From Brachyhypopomus gauderio (taxonomy: Eukaryota; Chordata; Actinopteri; Gymnotiformes; Hypopomidae): a DNA stretch of 64,000 bases. The notes under the pieces were generated by a model. The model did no database searches and was not told the DNA's origin. It was given only the letters and a program-made list of their open reading frames with translations. The stretch lies in assembly GCF_052324685.1 (NCBI RefSeq), contig NC_135218.1:12928858-12992857 (forward strand), read 5' to 3'. The stretch's first letter is position 1. Each line of letters begins with the position of its first letter. Both the position numbers and the translations under genes were made by a program. Shown here one piece after another: positions 37,015 to 47,000 of the stretch.

Positions 37015-37810
37015 TAAAACATTACACACACTGCACTTTCTTGTTAGCTGTTCGATAATGCAGTATTACCAAGGTTAGTATGTGGATAAAGAAGAATCAG
37101 AAGTTCTATATCTTTTCTGTTTGGTATCTCTAGCATTGGACATCAAGCGAAAAGACCCATCAGTGAGATTGAGACATCAAAAGATGCCGTCGTGAGTCCT
37201 GCTCCTGATGCCAATGACCAAGCCCCACCTCCGTCTTCGCCCAAGCCCTCTCCATCCACTCCGCCTGCCTCCAGCACATCTGTACAGGCAAGTTCAACTC
37301 TGTCTAGAAAGGGAAGCCCCCCCTGTCACTCCCACTTCTGTCCCAGTGTCCAATAAGATTTGAGATCTGAAAGTCAGTCAGCTTGTTCATGTTAAAGGTA
37401 AGAAATGGTGAATAAGAGTGTTGACTTTTGTCCACTGTCTTCAGGAGCCCCGGAAGCTGAGCTATGCTGAGGTGTGTCAGAAGCCCCCCAAAGACCCGCC
37501 CCCCACCCCGGTCCCGTCTTCAAGCCCTGACCCTTCGCCTTCCACCAGCCAACCGCTACGCGAGCTTCGTGTAAACAAATCTGATGGCCCAGAACTGAGC
37601 AGCCCTGGCGAGAAGGTTGAAAAAGCAGGTGAAGGCAGGCCGCCCCGCGAACAGGCTAGCTATCACCGTGGCAATGCGAGCAGGGGGGCGGGCTTTAAGC
37701 TTAGAGAGCAGCAGAGACGGCCCCCTCCAGGTCGACGCTTCTCCCCCCCAACGGGATACGGCAGGCGCAGCGGAAAAGAGCAAAACATCCCTCCCAGATC
37801 ACCAAAGTAG
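29502..37810 (+). CDS. larp4: La-related protein 4, complete (exon 1B isoform, 712 aa)
   Basis: Cytoplasmic RNA-binding protein that binds poly(A) and PABP and stabilises mRNAs. Exons: 29502-29519, 30789-30930, 31236-31349, 31468-31549, 31691-31827, 31933-32036, 32276-32386, 32495-32548, 33445-33651, 34094-34197, 35461-35652, 36110-36158, 36247-36426, 36586-36710, 37134-37287, 37445-37810; 2139 nt, 712 aa (human 724). In order: MLLFVE start; PAM2w motif LNPNAKVW (residues 14-21) for the PABP MLLE domain; La motif ([33 protein letters not shown]); RRM-like domain ([35 protein letters not shown]); then a long low-complexity tail with [27 protein letters not shown] and the terminal IPPRSPK. Intron 15 has a GC donor. 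The exon 1A isoform would be 744 aa. Synteny and sequence favour larp4 over larp4b. Confidence 0.95.
33123..33198. repeat. (CT)n array then C run in larp4 intron 8
   Basis: About 34 CT units followed by a run of C, then more pyrimidine-rich sequence to about 33278, where TTTGTCAG occurs. The whole stretch is an exceptionally long polypyrimidine tract about 170 bp before the true exon 9 acceptor. Confidence 0.9.
33307..33325 (+). promoter_or_regulatory. larp4 intronic element, copy 1
   Basis: The 19-mer AGATTATGAGATCTGAGGG lies in intron 8, about 120 nt before exon 9 and 29 nt after a pyrimidine-AG (33277-33278). The identical 19-mer recurs at 33915-33933 in intron 9. Function unknown. Confidence 0.5.
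33915..33933 (+). promoter_or_regulatory. larp4 intronic element, copy 2
   Basis: Identical 19-mer to copy 1, in intron 9, ten bases after the pyrimidine-AG of CTCTCTCCCAG. A (GT)n array of about 90 bp separates it from exon 10. Confidence 0.5.
33987..34080. repeat. Long (GT)n array in larp4 intron 9
   Basis: About 90 bp of almost uninterrupted GT, ending 14 bp before the exon 10 acceptor (CTCTTTCAG, exon at 34094). Confidence 0.9.
34208..34813 (-). other. Unrecognised 201-codon antisense ORF in larp4 intron 10
   Basis: An open frame on the minus strand runs from ATG 34813 to a stop at 34208. It contains [20 protein letters not shown] and a perfect in-frame duplication of [14 protein letters not shown] recognise no family. 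It may be a transposon remnant or chance. No promoter or splice signals support it as a gene, so I do not call it a CDS. Confidence 0.2.
34412..34489. repeat. Perfect 39-bp tandem duplication
   Basis: GAAGGAACAGATTGG and the following bases to GCAGAGATT occur twice, at 34412-34450 and 34451-34489. The lack of divergence suggests a recent event. It lies in larp4 intron 10. Confidence 0.85.
36923..37009. repeat. (GT)n array in larp4 intron 14
   Basis: About 85 bp of uninterrupted GT repeat between the exons ending at 36710 and starting at 37134. Confidence 0.9.
37356..37370 (+). promoter_or_regulatory. larp4 intronic element, copy 3 (diverged)
   Basis: AGATTTGAGATCTGA differs from copies 1 and 2 by one deleted A. 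It lies in intron 15, ten bases after CTTCTGTCCCAG and about 75 nt before exon 16. Confidence 0.4.
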
Positions 37811-39156
37811 CATTGTGTAGGATGCCTTTATACTGGTACACCACGTACACTTGGACAAATGTACACATCTTATAAATATATATGTACAGAGAGTATATAA
37901 TTCTATATATAAATCTACTTAATGAAATTGCGCAAAGAGTTGCACTACGTTTTTGATGGACAGACGCTTCTGGCCAGTAAAGCATGATCTGTCTGAAGAA
38001 ACGGGGGGGGGGGGGGGGGGGCACAATCACACAATGACGACGGGAGGGGGATCCTCAGGACTCGGTAATGTTAATTGCCATGACTACAGCTGTAGCTTGC
38101 CTGTGTGCAAGTGTGGTTTGAGCTCATTTGTTGGGTGTTCCTGAGCATCACTGTACAACGCTGTACAATGGCTCCTATCCATATCTCTGAGAACGTTAGG
38201 AAAGCGAAATATCATGGACACATCACCACAGCTTCTCCATATGAAACAAGAGACTGGATGATCTGACAAAGCTGCGCCTCCCTGGTCGAGGCACGCGCAG
38301 GTGTGTGCGTGTGTCAGAGCTGTACGTTGTATAAGAAAAAGATTAAACGAATGGATAGAATTAAAGACTGATTTAAACTCAGGGAGAGGCAGAACTGGAA
38401 GACTTTGTCAGGATTCAGGGAGAAGTATGAATCGCCTGAAGGAGCAAGGTGAGCACTTGTGAAGTGGGTGGTTTTTAATCGCTGTGTCGTCTGCTTCGTC
38501 ATGTGCCATCGAGTGTTTTCAGAGACCGGACGCGGCCGTGGAAGAGGTCGGGATGCATCTCCTGTGTCGTCGTGCTAGAAAACGATGTAATGAAATGATG
38601 ACCGTGCTGTTTTCAGTTATGAGGAAGTGATTGAACGTCTTCCCTGCTTGTTTGAGCTCTAACATAAATGGCTTATGCTGATCAGGTGATTTGTGTTGGG
38701 TTTGCGATTATTCATATTTTGTCCTCTGCTGTAATATAGTGATGAATATGGAGATGGGTGTGACTAATGCTTGCTCTCATATCATATGTCAAGTCTAACT
38801 GTGATTGAGCCAGTACATGTGTTTTTGAATGGGTATAAAATATGTAAAGTACAGTATGCCTGTACGTTGTTGCCTAGTAACTGCCTGTGTGCGTGTACCA
38901 GTGTAGCATAACTGTGATGTGTACCCTACTGTGTCGGCCAGTCTCATGGATTAGATGATGGATAAGGGGCATAACTCTTGAAGGGACGATTGGGTGAGAA
39001 ATTGGACGCTTGCAGCTTTTCATCTTGCATCAATGAGTCAAGCACAGCATCTTTGTGTCTAACATTTTTGCTCCTTTTAGTTTTGTGCTGAAGCTATGAA
39101 GTAAATGTACCCAACAAGTAATGGATGTCTGTCTTAACCAGAACTCCATTTGAGGG

Positions 39157-39193
<37 letters not shown>

Positions 39194-41250
39194 CAAATCT
39201 TAAAGCCCTCGTCTCCAGCTACATCCAGTGATGTACAGTTGATTAAGTCTAGGACACAGTATGACTTGGTTATCAGAACTTTACATGGCAGGTCTATAAA
39301 GCTCTAGTGTTGAGGGCAGCTTTCTTGGAACAACTGGACACCCCTTTTCATTAGCATATAATCATTTTATTGCCAGTTGCTAAGAAACCTACCGGTAGTT
39401 GCTTAAAACTGACCAAACATGTGCATGGTGGCCTGACCTGGTTTGCAGAAACATGGGTGTAGTAGATTGGAGTGTTTTACAGAGGGCCATCTTTTGTTTG
39501 TTTTGCTGGGTGAAAAGTCCCTAACCACCTGAAGAATTTTGACATCTGGCTAAGATCCTTCTTGTAAGTGGCTAATGGTTAGAAGCAATCACTTGCCTGT
39601 TTCAGCATGAGTAGGAAATCTGTGGTAATGTACAAGACTACACAAATTGTCTAGTTCCTATGCATTCTGGAACGAATCAATTTATTGTACAATATAGATT
39701 TATGATGCAAAAATCATTAGAAGCTTCAAGCTGTCTTGCAGTCCACAAGCTTGACCTAGCACTGTGCCAACAAATTGGCAGTTTGTTTGATGCAGATATT
39801 TCAGATGTTTTGGAGTACATGGGGGCCCGAAGTTCCAGCCTACCAGAAGCAGATGCTGAATTTGTTCTGGGAAGCCAGAACGTGTGAATGGATGTTGTAC
39901 TTTTACTTTGAACTTAAGTTTGTAAATATGGGTTATCGATGCCTTTTTGCAAATTTGTTTATTTAAAAAAAAAAAAGATTTCTTAAGGTTTTTAAGTGTA
40001 TCAAGATTTCGGGCTGTTTACAGAACATTTCTGCTGAGGGAATCATGTCATCCTCATAGCTCTAATTTCAGTACAAAACTAAAGAAGCTAACAAACACTA
40101 AATGTGTTTGCTGATTTGACTACATTGGTGGTAAATTTACACATTTTTATTTCTTAGCAAACCTTTAAGAGGGACTCATTGGTGTTTGTCTGCAAGTACG
40201 AATGCTTGCATCTAATCACTTTGTCTCTGGCTTCTGTGTGAAATGCAATTTTTATCTTTTCCTAATGAATTCAGATAATTAATTTCTTAGTTACTAAATG
40301 TATTTGAATGTGTTCATATGTTTCGACAGTATCAAGTGTTACTCATTGTCCCCATGCCTTTCAAACATGTGTATGTTTATCGTTTTGTCATTGTTGTACA
40401 TGTATACATGATTTGTGCACAAATCCAGACCAAAGTTGAATAAGCAGAGAGACAATCTCAGGAAGTGCTGTTTACACACAGTAACTCCCCTCCCTTATCT
40501 CACATGCCACCCTTGGGCCGTGCTGTTGTCAAGTTATTGATGTTTATCTGATAAGTTTAATAGATTGACATGGACTGAATCATGTGTGCATTTGTGTGGT
40601 TTTGAATGTTACTAAAAAAAATCGACTTTGACATGTAACCTTCTGAAGGTAATTAAATGTGTCCTAATAACTTTTTCCTCTGAGATTTGTAACAAGTCTG
40701 AGATTTTGACCTTGTCCTACCCTGTTCCCCATCCCTTTTTTTTTCCTTGTATATTTATTTTATCCTCCAATATAGTCAGTTTGTTTCCTTAAATTCTTGT
40801 CTTTGATCCTTTTGCCCTAGCATGCGCGAGTGGATGAAAGGGTTTTATATGATTTATCATTTTGCAGTAGGCGGTGGTTAGTGGCTCCTCTCACATTATG
40901 GGTAGAGAATGTGCTGCTTAATAATCAATGAGCCTGTTTATAATTTTAATACTGTTTTAATTATTTTTATCTTCAGTTTGTAGTATTGTAAAATTAAATG
41001 AACTAATTTGTTTAAATGTATGTTCTGTGTGCTATAAGCGTTTTAGGAATTACCTTGAGACTTGGTTTCCAGTAACGATACCACTCGAAGCAGAAAGGAC
41101 CCCCTGCCCCCCAACACACACACACACTTAGGGTTTGAGTGTGAATGGTCAGCGACTAATGAGTGTTTTAATCAGCATTGTAGATGTCTAAAGAAAAACC
41201 TGTAAAAGGTATTGGGAGGGTGGTGAAATAAATATAAAATTATCTGCATT
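37811..41250 (+). terminator. larp4: Long larp4 3' UTR
   Basis: After the TAG at 37808-37810 there are about 3.4 kb of AT-rich, non-coding sequence. It holds a run of 19 G (38003-38021), an (AT)n array (about 39161-39190) and a Pumilio-type TGTAAATA (39921-39928). Candidate poly(A) signals are ATTAAA near 40992 followed by GT-rich sequence, and AATAAA at 41227-41232 followed by a T-rich stretch. Transcript end is inferred. Confidence 0.5.
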
Positions 41251-41655
41251 TTCTTTGTTTTTCTATTTTTGCAACCTTGAACTTCACCCCAACGCACATA
41301 CTGTACGAGTTGTCGGGGCTTTTGTGTACTGACGACATGGAACTGGTATTCTACATGAGTATTGACATGTTTAGATTGCAGTTGTGTAAAATGTTGAGGG
41401 TAGTCCCTACTTTTTACATGTTTCAGGACCAGACTATTTAATTTAACTTTCCACTTAATTATCTGAGCAGTGCTTGCAATTTTGGGTTTGGTGTTCTTGT
41501 GAAAGTTGGAGGCCTGCACTCCTGCTTGAGGTATACATCGCCATACCACAACGTGAGCCAATTGTACTACTTGATTACCTGTCATGTTTGTATTTTGTTT
41601 TACATTTGACAACAGTAAGATTAGGGTTTTAGGGCATCTACTGCTAAACTCGTGC

Positions 41656-42985
41656 ATACTGTTTCTAATCCAGTTGGTGTATTACCTCTACATATCTCAT
41701 GCATAACATTTCTAATCCAGTTGGTGTATTACTTCAACATGCCTCTTATGTAACGTTTCTAATCCGGTTGCTGTATTACCTCGACGTGCCTCTCGCGTAA
41801 CGTTTCTAATCCGGTTGCTGTATTCAACATGCCTCTTGTGTAACGTTTCTAATCCGGTTGCTGTATTACCTCGACGTGCCTCTCGCGTAACGTTTCTAAT
41901 CCGGTTGCTGTATTACCTCGACGTGCCTCTCGTGTAACGTTTCTAATCCGGTTGCTGTATTACCTCGACGTGCCTCTTACGTAACGTTTCTAATCCGCTT
42001 GCTGTATTATCTCGACGTGCCTCTTACATAACGTTTCTAATCCGCTTGCTGTATTACCTCGACGTGCCTCTCGTGTAACGATTCTAATCCGGTTGCTGTA
42101 TTACCTTGACGTGCCTCTCGCGTAACGTTTCTAATCCGCTTGCTGTATTGTGTAACGTTTCTAATCTGCTTGCTGTATTACCTCTACGTGCCTCTTACGT
42201 AACGTTTCTAATCCGCTTGCTGTATTACCTCGACGTGCCTCTTACGTAACGTTTCTAATCCGCTTGCTGTATTACCTCGACGTGCCTCTTACGTAACGTT
42301 TCTAATCCGGTTGTTGTATTACCTCGACGTGCCTCTTACGTAACGTTTCTGATCCTGTTGCTGTATTACCTCGACGTGCCTCTTACGTAACGTTTCTAAT
42401 CCGGTTGTTGTATTACCTCGACGTGCCTCTTACGTAACGTTTCTAATCCGGTTGCTGTATTACCTCGACGTGCCTCTCGCGTAACGTTTCTAATCCGGTT
42501 GCTGTATTACCTCGACGTGCCTCTTACGTAACGTTTCTAATCCGGTTGCTGTATTACCTCGACGTGCCTCTTACGTAACGTTTCTAATCCGGTTGCTGTA
42601 TTACCTCGACGTGCCTCGCGTAACGTTTCTAATCCGGTTGCTGTATTACCTTGATGTGCCTCTCGCGTAACGTTTCTAATCCGGTTGCTGCATTACCTTG
42701 ATGTGCCTCTCACGTAACATTTCTATTCCGGTTGCTGTATTACCTCGACGTGCCTCTTGCGTAACGTTTCTAATCCGGTTGCTGTATTACCTCGACGTGC
42801 CTCTCACATAACGTTTCTAATCCGCTTGCTGTATTACCTCGACGGGCCTCTTACGTAACGTTTCTAATCCGCTTGCTGTATTACCTCGACGTGCCTCTTA
42901 CGTAACGTTTCTAATCCGGTTGTTGTATTACCTCGACGTGCCTCTTACGTAACGTTTCTAATCCGGTTGCTGTATTACCTCAACG
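41656..42985. repeat. 47-bp minisatellite, about 29 units, upstream of atf7
   Basis: I count about 29 occurrences of the landmark TCTAATCCGGTTGCTGTATT or a close variant, mostly 47 bp apart, with one short unit near 42145. The units join through ACCTCGACGTGCCTC and then either TTACGTAACG or TCGCGTAACG. At least 12 junctions carry the palindrome TTACGTAA. Each unit has about five CpGs. Units at the left edge are the most diverged (CCAGTTGGTG, CATGCATAAC), while internal ones are nearly uniform, as expected for homogenised tandem DNA. It lies between the larp4 3' end and the atf7 promoter. Confidence 0.95.
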
Positions 42986-43521
42986 TATCGCGAGGTTGTT
43001 ATTGGGATGCAGGAGTTCCAAAGGTGGCGGCGGAGTGAGCGAGTGATAGAGAGGGAGGAGCAGGGGGTAAGTTTGTAAACACCAATACTTGCACGGGATC
43101 AGCTGCGGGGACACAGCAGTGTTTTTAATCCCGTCTGGATAGCGCATTTCTTTCCTTTTTACATCGGCAGCCCCGCCAACTCTCAATGTCAGCACAAGCG
43201 GCGGTGTCATCGTAGGAGCTGCGCGTTAGCATTAGCTCGTTAGCCCCAGCTAGCAGGACCAACCGCTAACATTTGGGTCAGACAGGCGTTGTTTATGTTC
43301 CAGCTGACCGCCACAGCTAGCTGGCCAGCTACTTGTGAACATCTTAATGTCCACGCGTGTCTTCAGTAGTTTATTTCTGGTCATGTTGCCACATCACGGG
43401 ACGTTTTCACAGCGATATTTTTGAGCGTGCGAGTGTGTAGCTACAAGATACAACTACAGCCAGCGCTGCTAGCGGGCAAGCTAACGTTAGCTAGCAAATG
43501 TCGTCAGGTCATCCTGCCCGG
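42986..43521 (+). promoter_or_regulatory. atf7: Candidate atf7 promoter and 5' untranslated exons
   Basis: CpG-rich sequence directly after the minisatellite, with ATCGCGAGG (like the TCTCGCGAGA element) and GTTATTGG (reverse CCAAT) near 42985-43005. Two donor-like sites could end untranslated exons: GGAGCAGGGG|GTAAGT near 43068 and GCCCGG|GTAAGA at 43522. The second follows ATGTCGTCAGGTC (43498), which would open a short upstream ORF if included. The acceptor of the coding-start exon is TCTGGACAG at about 43992. From 43522 to 43990 I see only intronic sequence. Confidence 0.45.
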
Positions 43522-44028
43522 GTAAGACAACCTACATGCCCATGTTGCTCATATAAATTTGTACAAACAGTTGAAATTTTCATTTTTTAATATGAAGGAG
43601 AGCCTTGGTTAACGGATACCGATCCCCCTCATGAAATGCGGGTGTGATACGACACAGCTAGCATCTTACTGTAGTGCATCCTGAAGCGGAAACGTGATGT
43701 GCGCCGATATATGTTATAAAACTCTTTAGATAAAACGAGAGCGACTTGTGTTTAGTGGCGCTACAATAACCGTCGTTTTGCATGCAAGGCAAATGTAAAC
43801 GTAGGTGTTGTCAAGTGTGATACTTCATAAAACATTAAGGCAACATATGACAGTTTGCACTGGAGCAAATGTTTTTTTCAGTTCTCAACGTGGGGCCTTT
43901 TTGGAGGGTTTGGAAGACATTCCGCTGGATTAACTCAGTTTGGTGAAGTCCGATCAGATTACGTGAAGTGTGACTGTTTATTTTCTGGACAGCGTCGTAG
44001 AAGTGAAACCAGAACCATTTGATGTAAA

Positions 44029-47000
44029 ATGGGGGACGATCGACCTTTCGTTTGCTCTGCCCCAGGCTGTGGACAGGTAAGTGTTTCTCAAGTCTCTGTC
44101 TAGCTAGCTCTTCTTTTCCGTCTCCCTTTCTTTACAAACGAGCCCTTATTCAGCCTCAACTGAGATTGAGGATATGGTTGTAGATTTTCTAACAGTTCAG
44201 TGCTAAAGAAAATGGTTGAGTCATTTTTTTGGTGTGTTTTCTAACAGCGTCACCATTAAAGGATGTTAATGTGGTTAATCCAAGTACATTCCTTTTTGTT
44301 GTCAGTGTGATTGTGAAAAACACATGATGCCATGTGCCTGTTATTGAGGGTAGTGGTAACTAAATGTAATTTTATCTCTGGCTTTCTTGTTTTAGCGATT
44401 TACCAATGAAGATCATCTGGCAGTACATAAACACAAGCACGAGATGACTTTGAAGTTTGGACAGGCTCGGACTGACACAGTCATTATTGCAGGTGTGGTT
44501 GATGTATACAGTTTTAAACTGCAGTTGGTTACTTTTAATCTTTAATATATATATATTTTTTCATTATGTAGGGTTTTGTGTGTGGTTAGTTTACATTGCA
44601 TCATATCCTGGACACTTTGATAGAATCTGTACACTTGCTTATTCATCCAATTGTCTAATCAGCCAGTCGTGTGGCGGCAGTGCAATGCATAAAACCATGC
44701 AGACGTAAGCCAAGATCTTAAGTTAATGTTTCACCTCAGACATCAGAATGGGGAAAATTAGCTCTGAGTGGCTTTGACTGGAATTGTTGCTTGGTGGGCT
44801 GGTTTGAGTACTTCCGAAACTGCTGATTGCTTGGAATTTTCATATTCAGCAGTCTACAGTTTACAGAGAATTGACCAGAGAATCCAGTAAACTGCATGGA
44901 TGAAATGAGTTGTTGATGAAAAGGGTCAGAGGAGAATTGCTAGATTGGTCAAGGTTGATGGGAAGACTGCAGTATCTCAAATAACCAAATGATCTGTACT
45001 GTGCGGATGAGCAGAGCATTGCAGAACATAGGCCTACAGCATTGAGCATAGGCAAAAATATCGGCTTCCACACCAGTCAGCCCAGAACAAGAACCTAAGG
45101 CCACAATTTACTAATTTAAATATCACCTCCTAATAAGGTGGCTGGTGAATGAATGCTGGCTTCAGAAATATGGCCGGGATTCTCTGTTTGTGTACGCTTT
45201 TGTATTGCAACACTTTCCTGTGTGGGCTAGGGTGGAGTCTGTTCTGCTGGTACTGATGCTGTATGTCTGCTACAGATCAGACGCCAACTCCCACCCGGTT
45301 CCTGAAGAACTGTGAGGAGGTGGGTTTGTTCAGTGAGCTCGATGGCTCCTTTGAGCAGGAGCTCCGCAAAACCCAGGAGGACGAAGAGAGGAGAGTCAAA
45401 ACTACAGTGAGTCACAAAGTAAACACAGTAGTGCACAGTTCTTTGCTTAAAAAAAAAAGTGTATACCTGTATACAGTATTTGATGGCACTTCTGGGCTGA
45501 GCTGATCCCTGTTCAGTTATTAGATATAGATTTTGACCAGTATACTATCCTGCTTTCTCAGCTTTCTGCTCTGCAAACGTCCTCTGAGATGAAGGAAAGG
45601 GAAGGACCACTGGAGATTGACTCCTCCCCTCCTGACAGCCCTTCATCTACTTCTAGCATGTCTGAGAGCAAAGACTCTGTGACCATGGTGAAGGAGCCTG
45701 TTTCCATACGCAACAACAAGGTAAGCTCAGCGGTCAGGGCGTCTGACGTTGGGTGTTGGAGGTCATGGGTTGTATCTTGCGATCTTATAAATCATACCAT
45801 TGCTGGAGGTGTGATCCCAGTCTGCTCTCCTCCAGCTCACGCGCCCCCAAGAGCTGTACTCCAGCTCACGCGCCCCCAGGAGCTGTACTCCAGCTCACGC
45901 GCCCCCAGGAGCTGTACTCCAGCTCACGCGCCCCCAGGAGCTGTACTCCAGCTCACGCGCCCCCAGGAGCTGTACTCCAGCTCACGCGCCCCCAGGAGCT
46001 GTACTCCAGCTCACGCGCCCCCAGGAGCTGTACTCCAGCTCACGCGCCCCCAGGAGCTGTACTCCAGCTCACGCGCCCCCAGGAGCTGTACTCCAGCTCA
46101 CGCATCCCAAGAGCTGTACTCCAGCTCACGCGCCTTCATGCCGCTTGGTACATGACCGCATTAGTGTTAAAGAAAGACGAGACAAACTGTTTGTGGGTCT
46201 TGTTATGACTTGTTGGACCATTCTTGCATCCTAATATGGATGATAAATGTCTTTTTGTTTAAAGAACAATTGTCTCTTGGCCTACTATAATAAGCAAGTT
46301 AGTCAAAATAGACAAAAAAAAATTTTTTTAAATAGCTTCCAAGTCCAGTAATAAATGTTCATTAAGGTTATAACCTGTCCCTCCTGTTGATTTCACTGAA
46401 GATGCACTGCAAATCATTTTGTAAACTATTACATGTGAGCTTAACAGCTTTTCATATTAAATCATGTTGTACAATGTATTGTCTTTCCTCTACAATGGGT
46501 TTACATTTACTTTACATTTGGTGACATTCCTTCAAATAGGAACTATGCAAAATATGCAGACAAGTCGTAGTTGCTAAGTAACCATACAGATTTTTAGTTC
46601 AGTGATTCATGAACAGGACACTGTGAAATAGTGCCTGGGATGTTTTAGTTCAGCCATTTTTCAATTTCTCCGTCCCCAAGTTTGGCTAACTGCTGAAGGA
46701 CAAGGTGCTAATGCTCTAACAGGCCTGAGTGTGCGCGAGTCATCTCCTAACCTCCCAGGCGCTGCTGTGCTGTTTTTCCAGAAGGACCTTAGTGATTTTG
46801 GTTTTAGACATTTAGGCATATGGTGTTTCTGACCCGTAGCGCGGCTTGCTTACCAGGTCACAACGATGTTGCTGAGGAGTTGTTTTTCATTATTTTTAAC
46901 CTACTGCAGGGGCTTTTTTTTCTTTTTTCATTTACCAAATATTGAATTAAATGTAATTTGAACTCGTGCTGACTGATAACTGAGAAAGCATTTTTGCTTT

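Noticed and set aside
41656-42985. CRISPR-like array
   Set aside because: The whole 47-bp unit repeats; there are no unique spacers and the context is a vertebrate intergenic region.
45589-46155. 188-codon + strand ORF taken as a separate gene
   Set aside because: Its first part is atf7 exon 45562-45720 and the rest is minisatellite without stops. I kept only the intron-retention idea as a finding.
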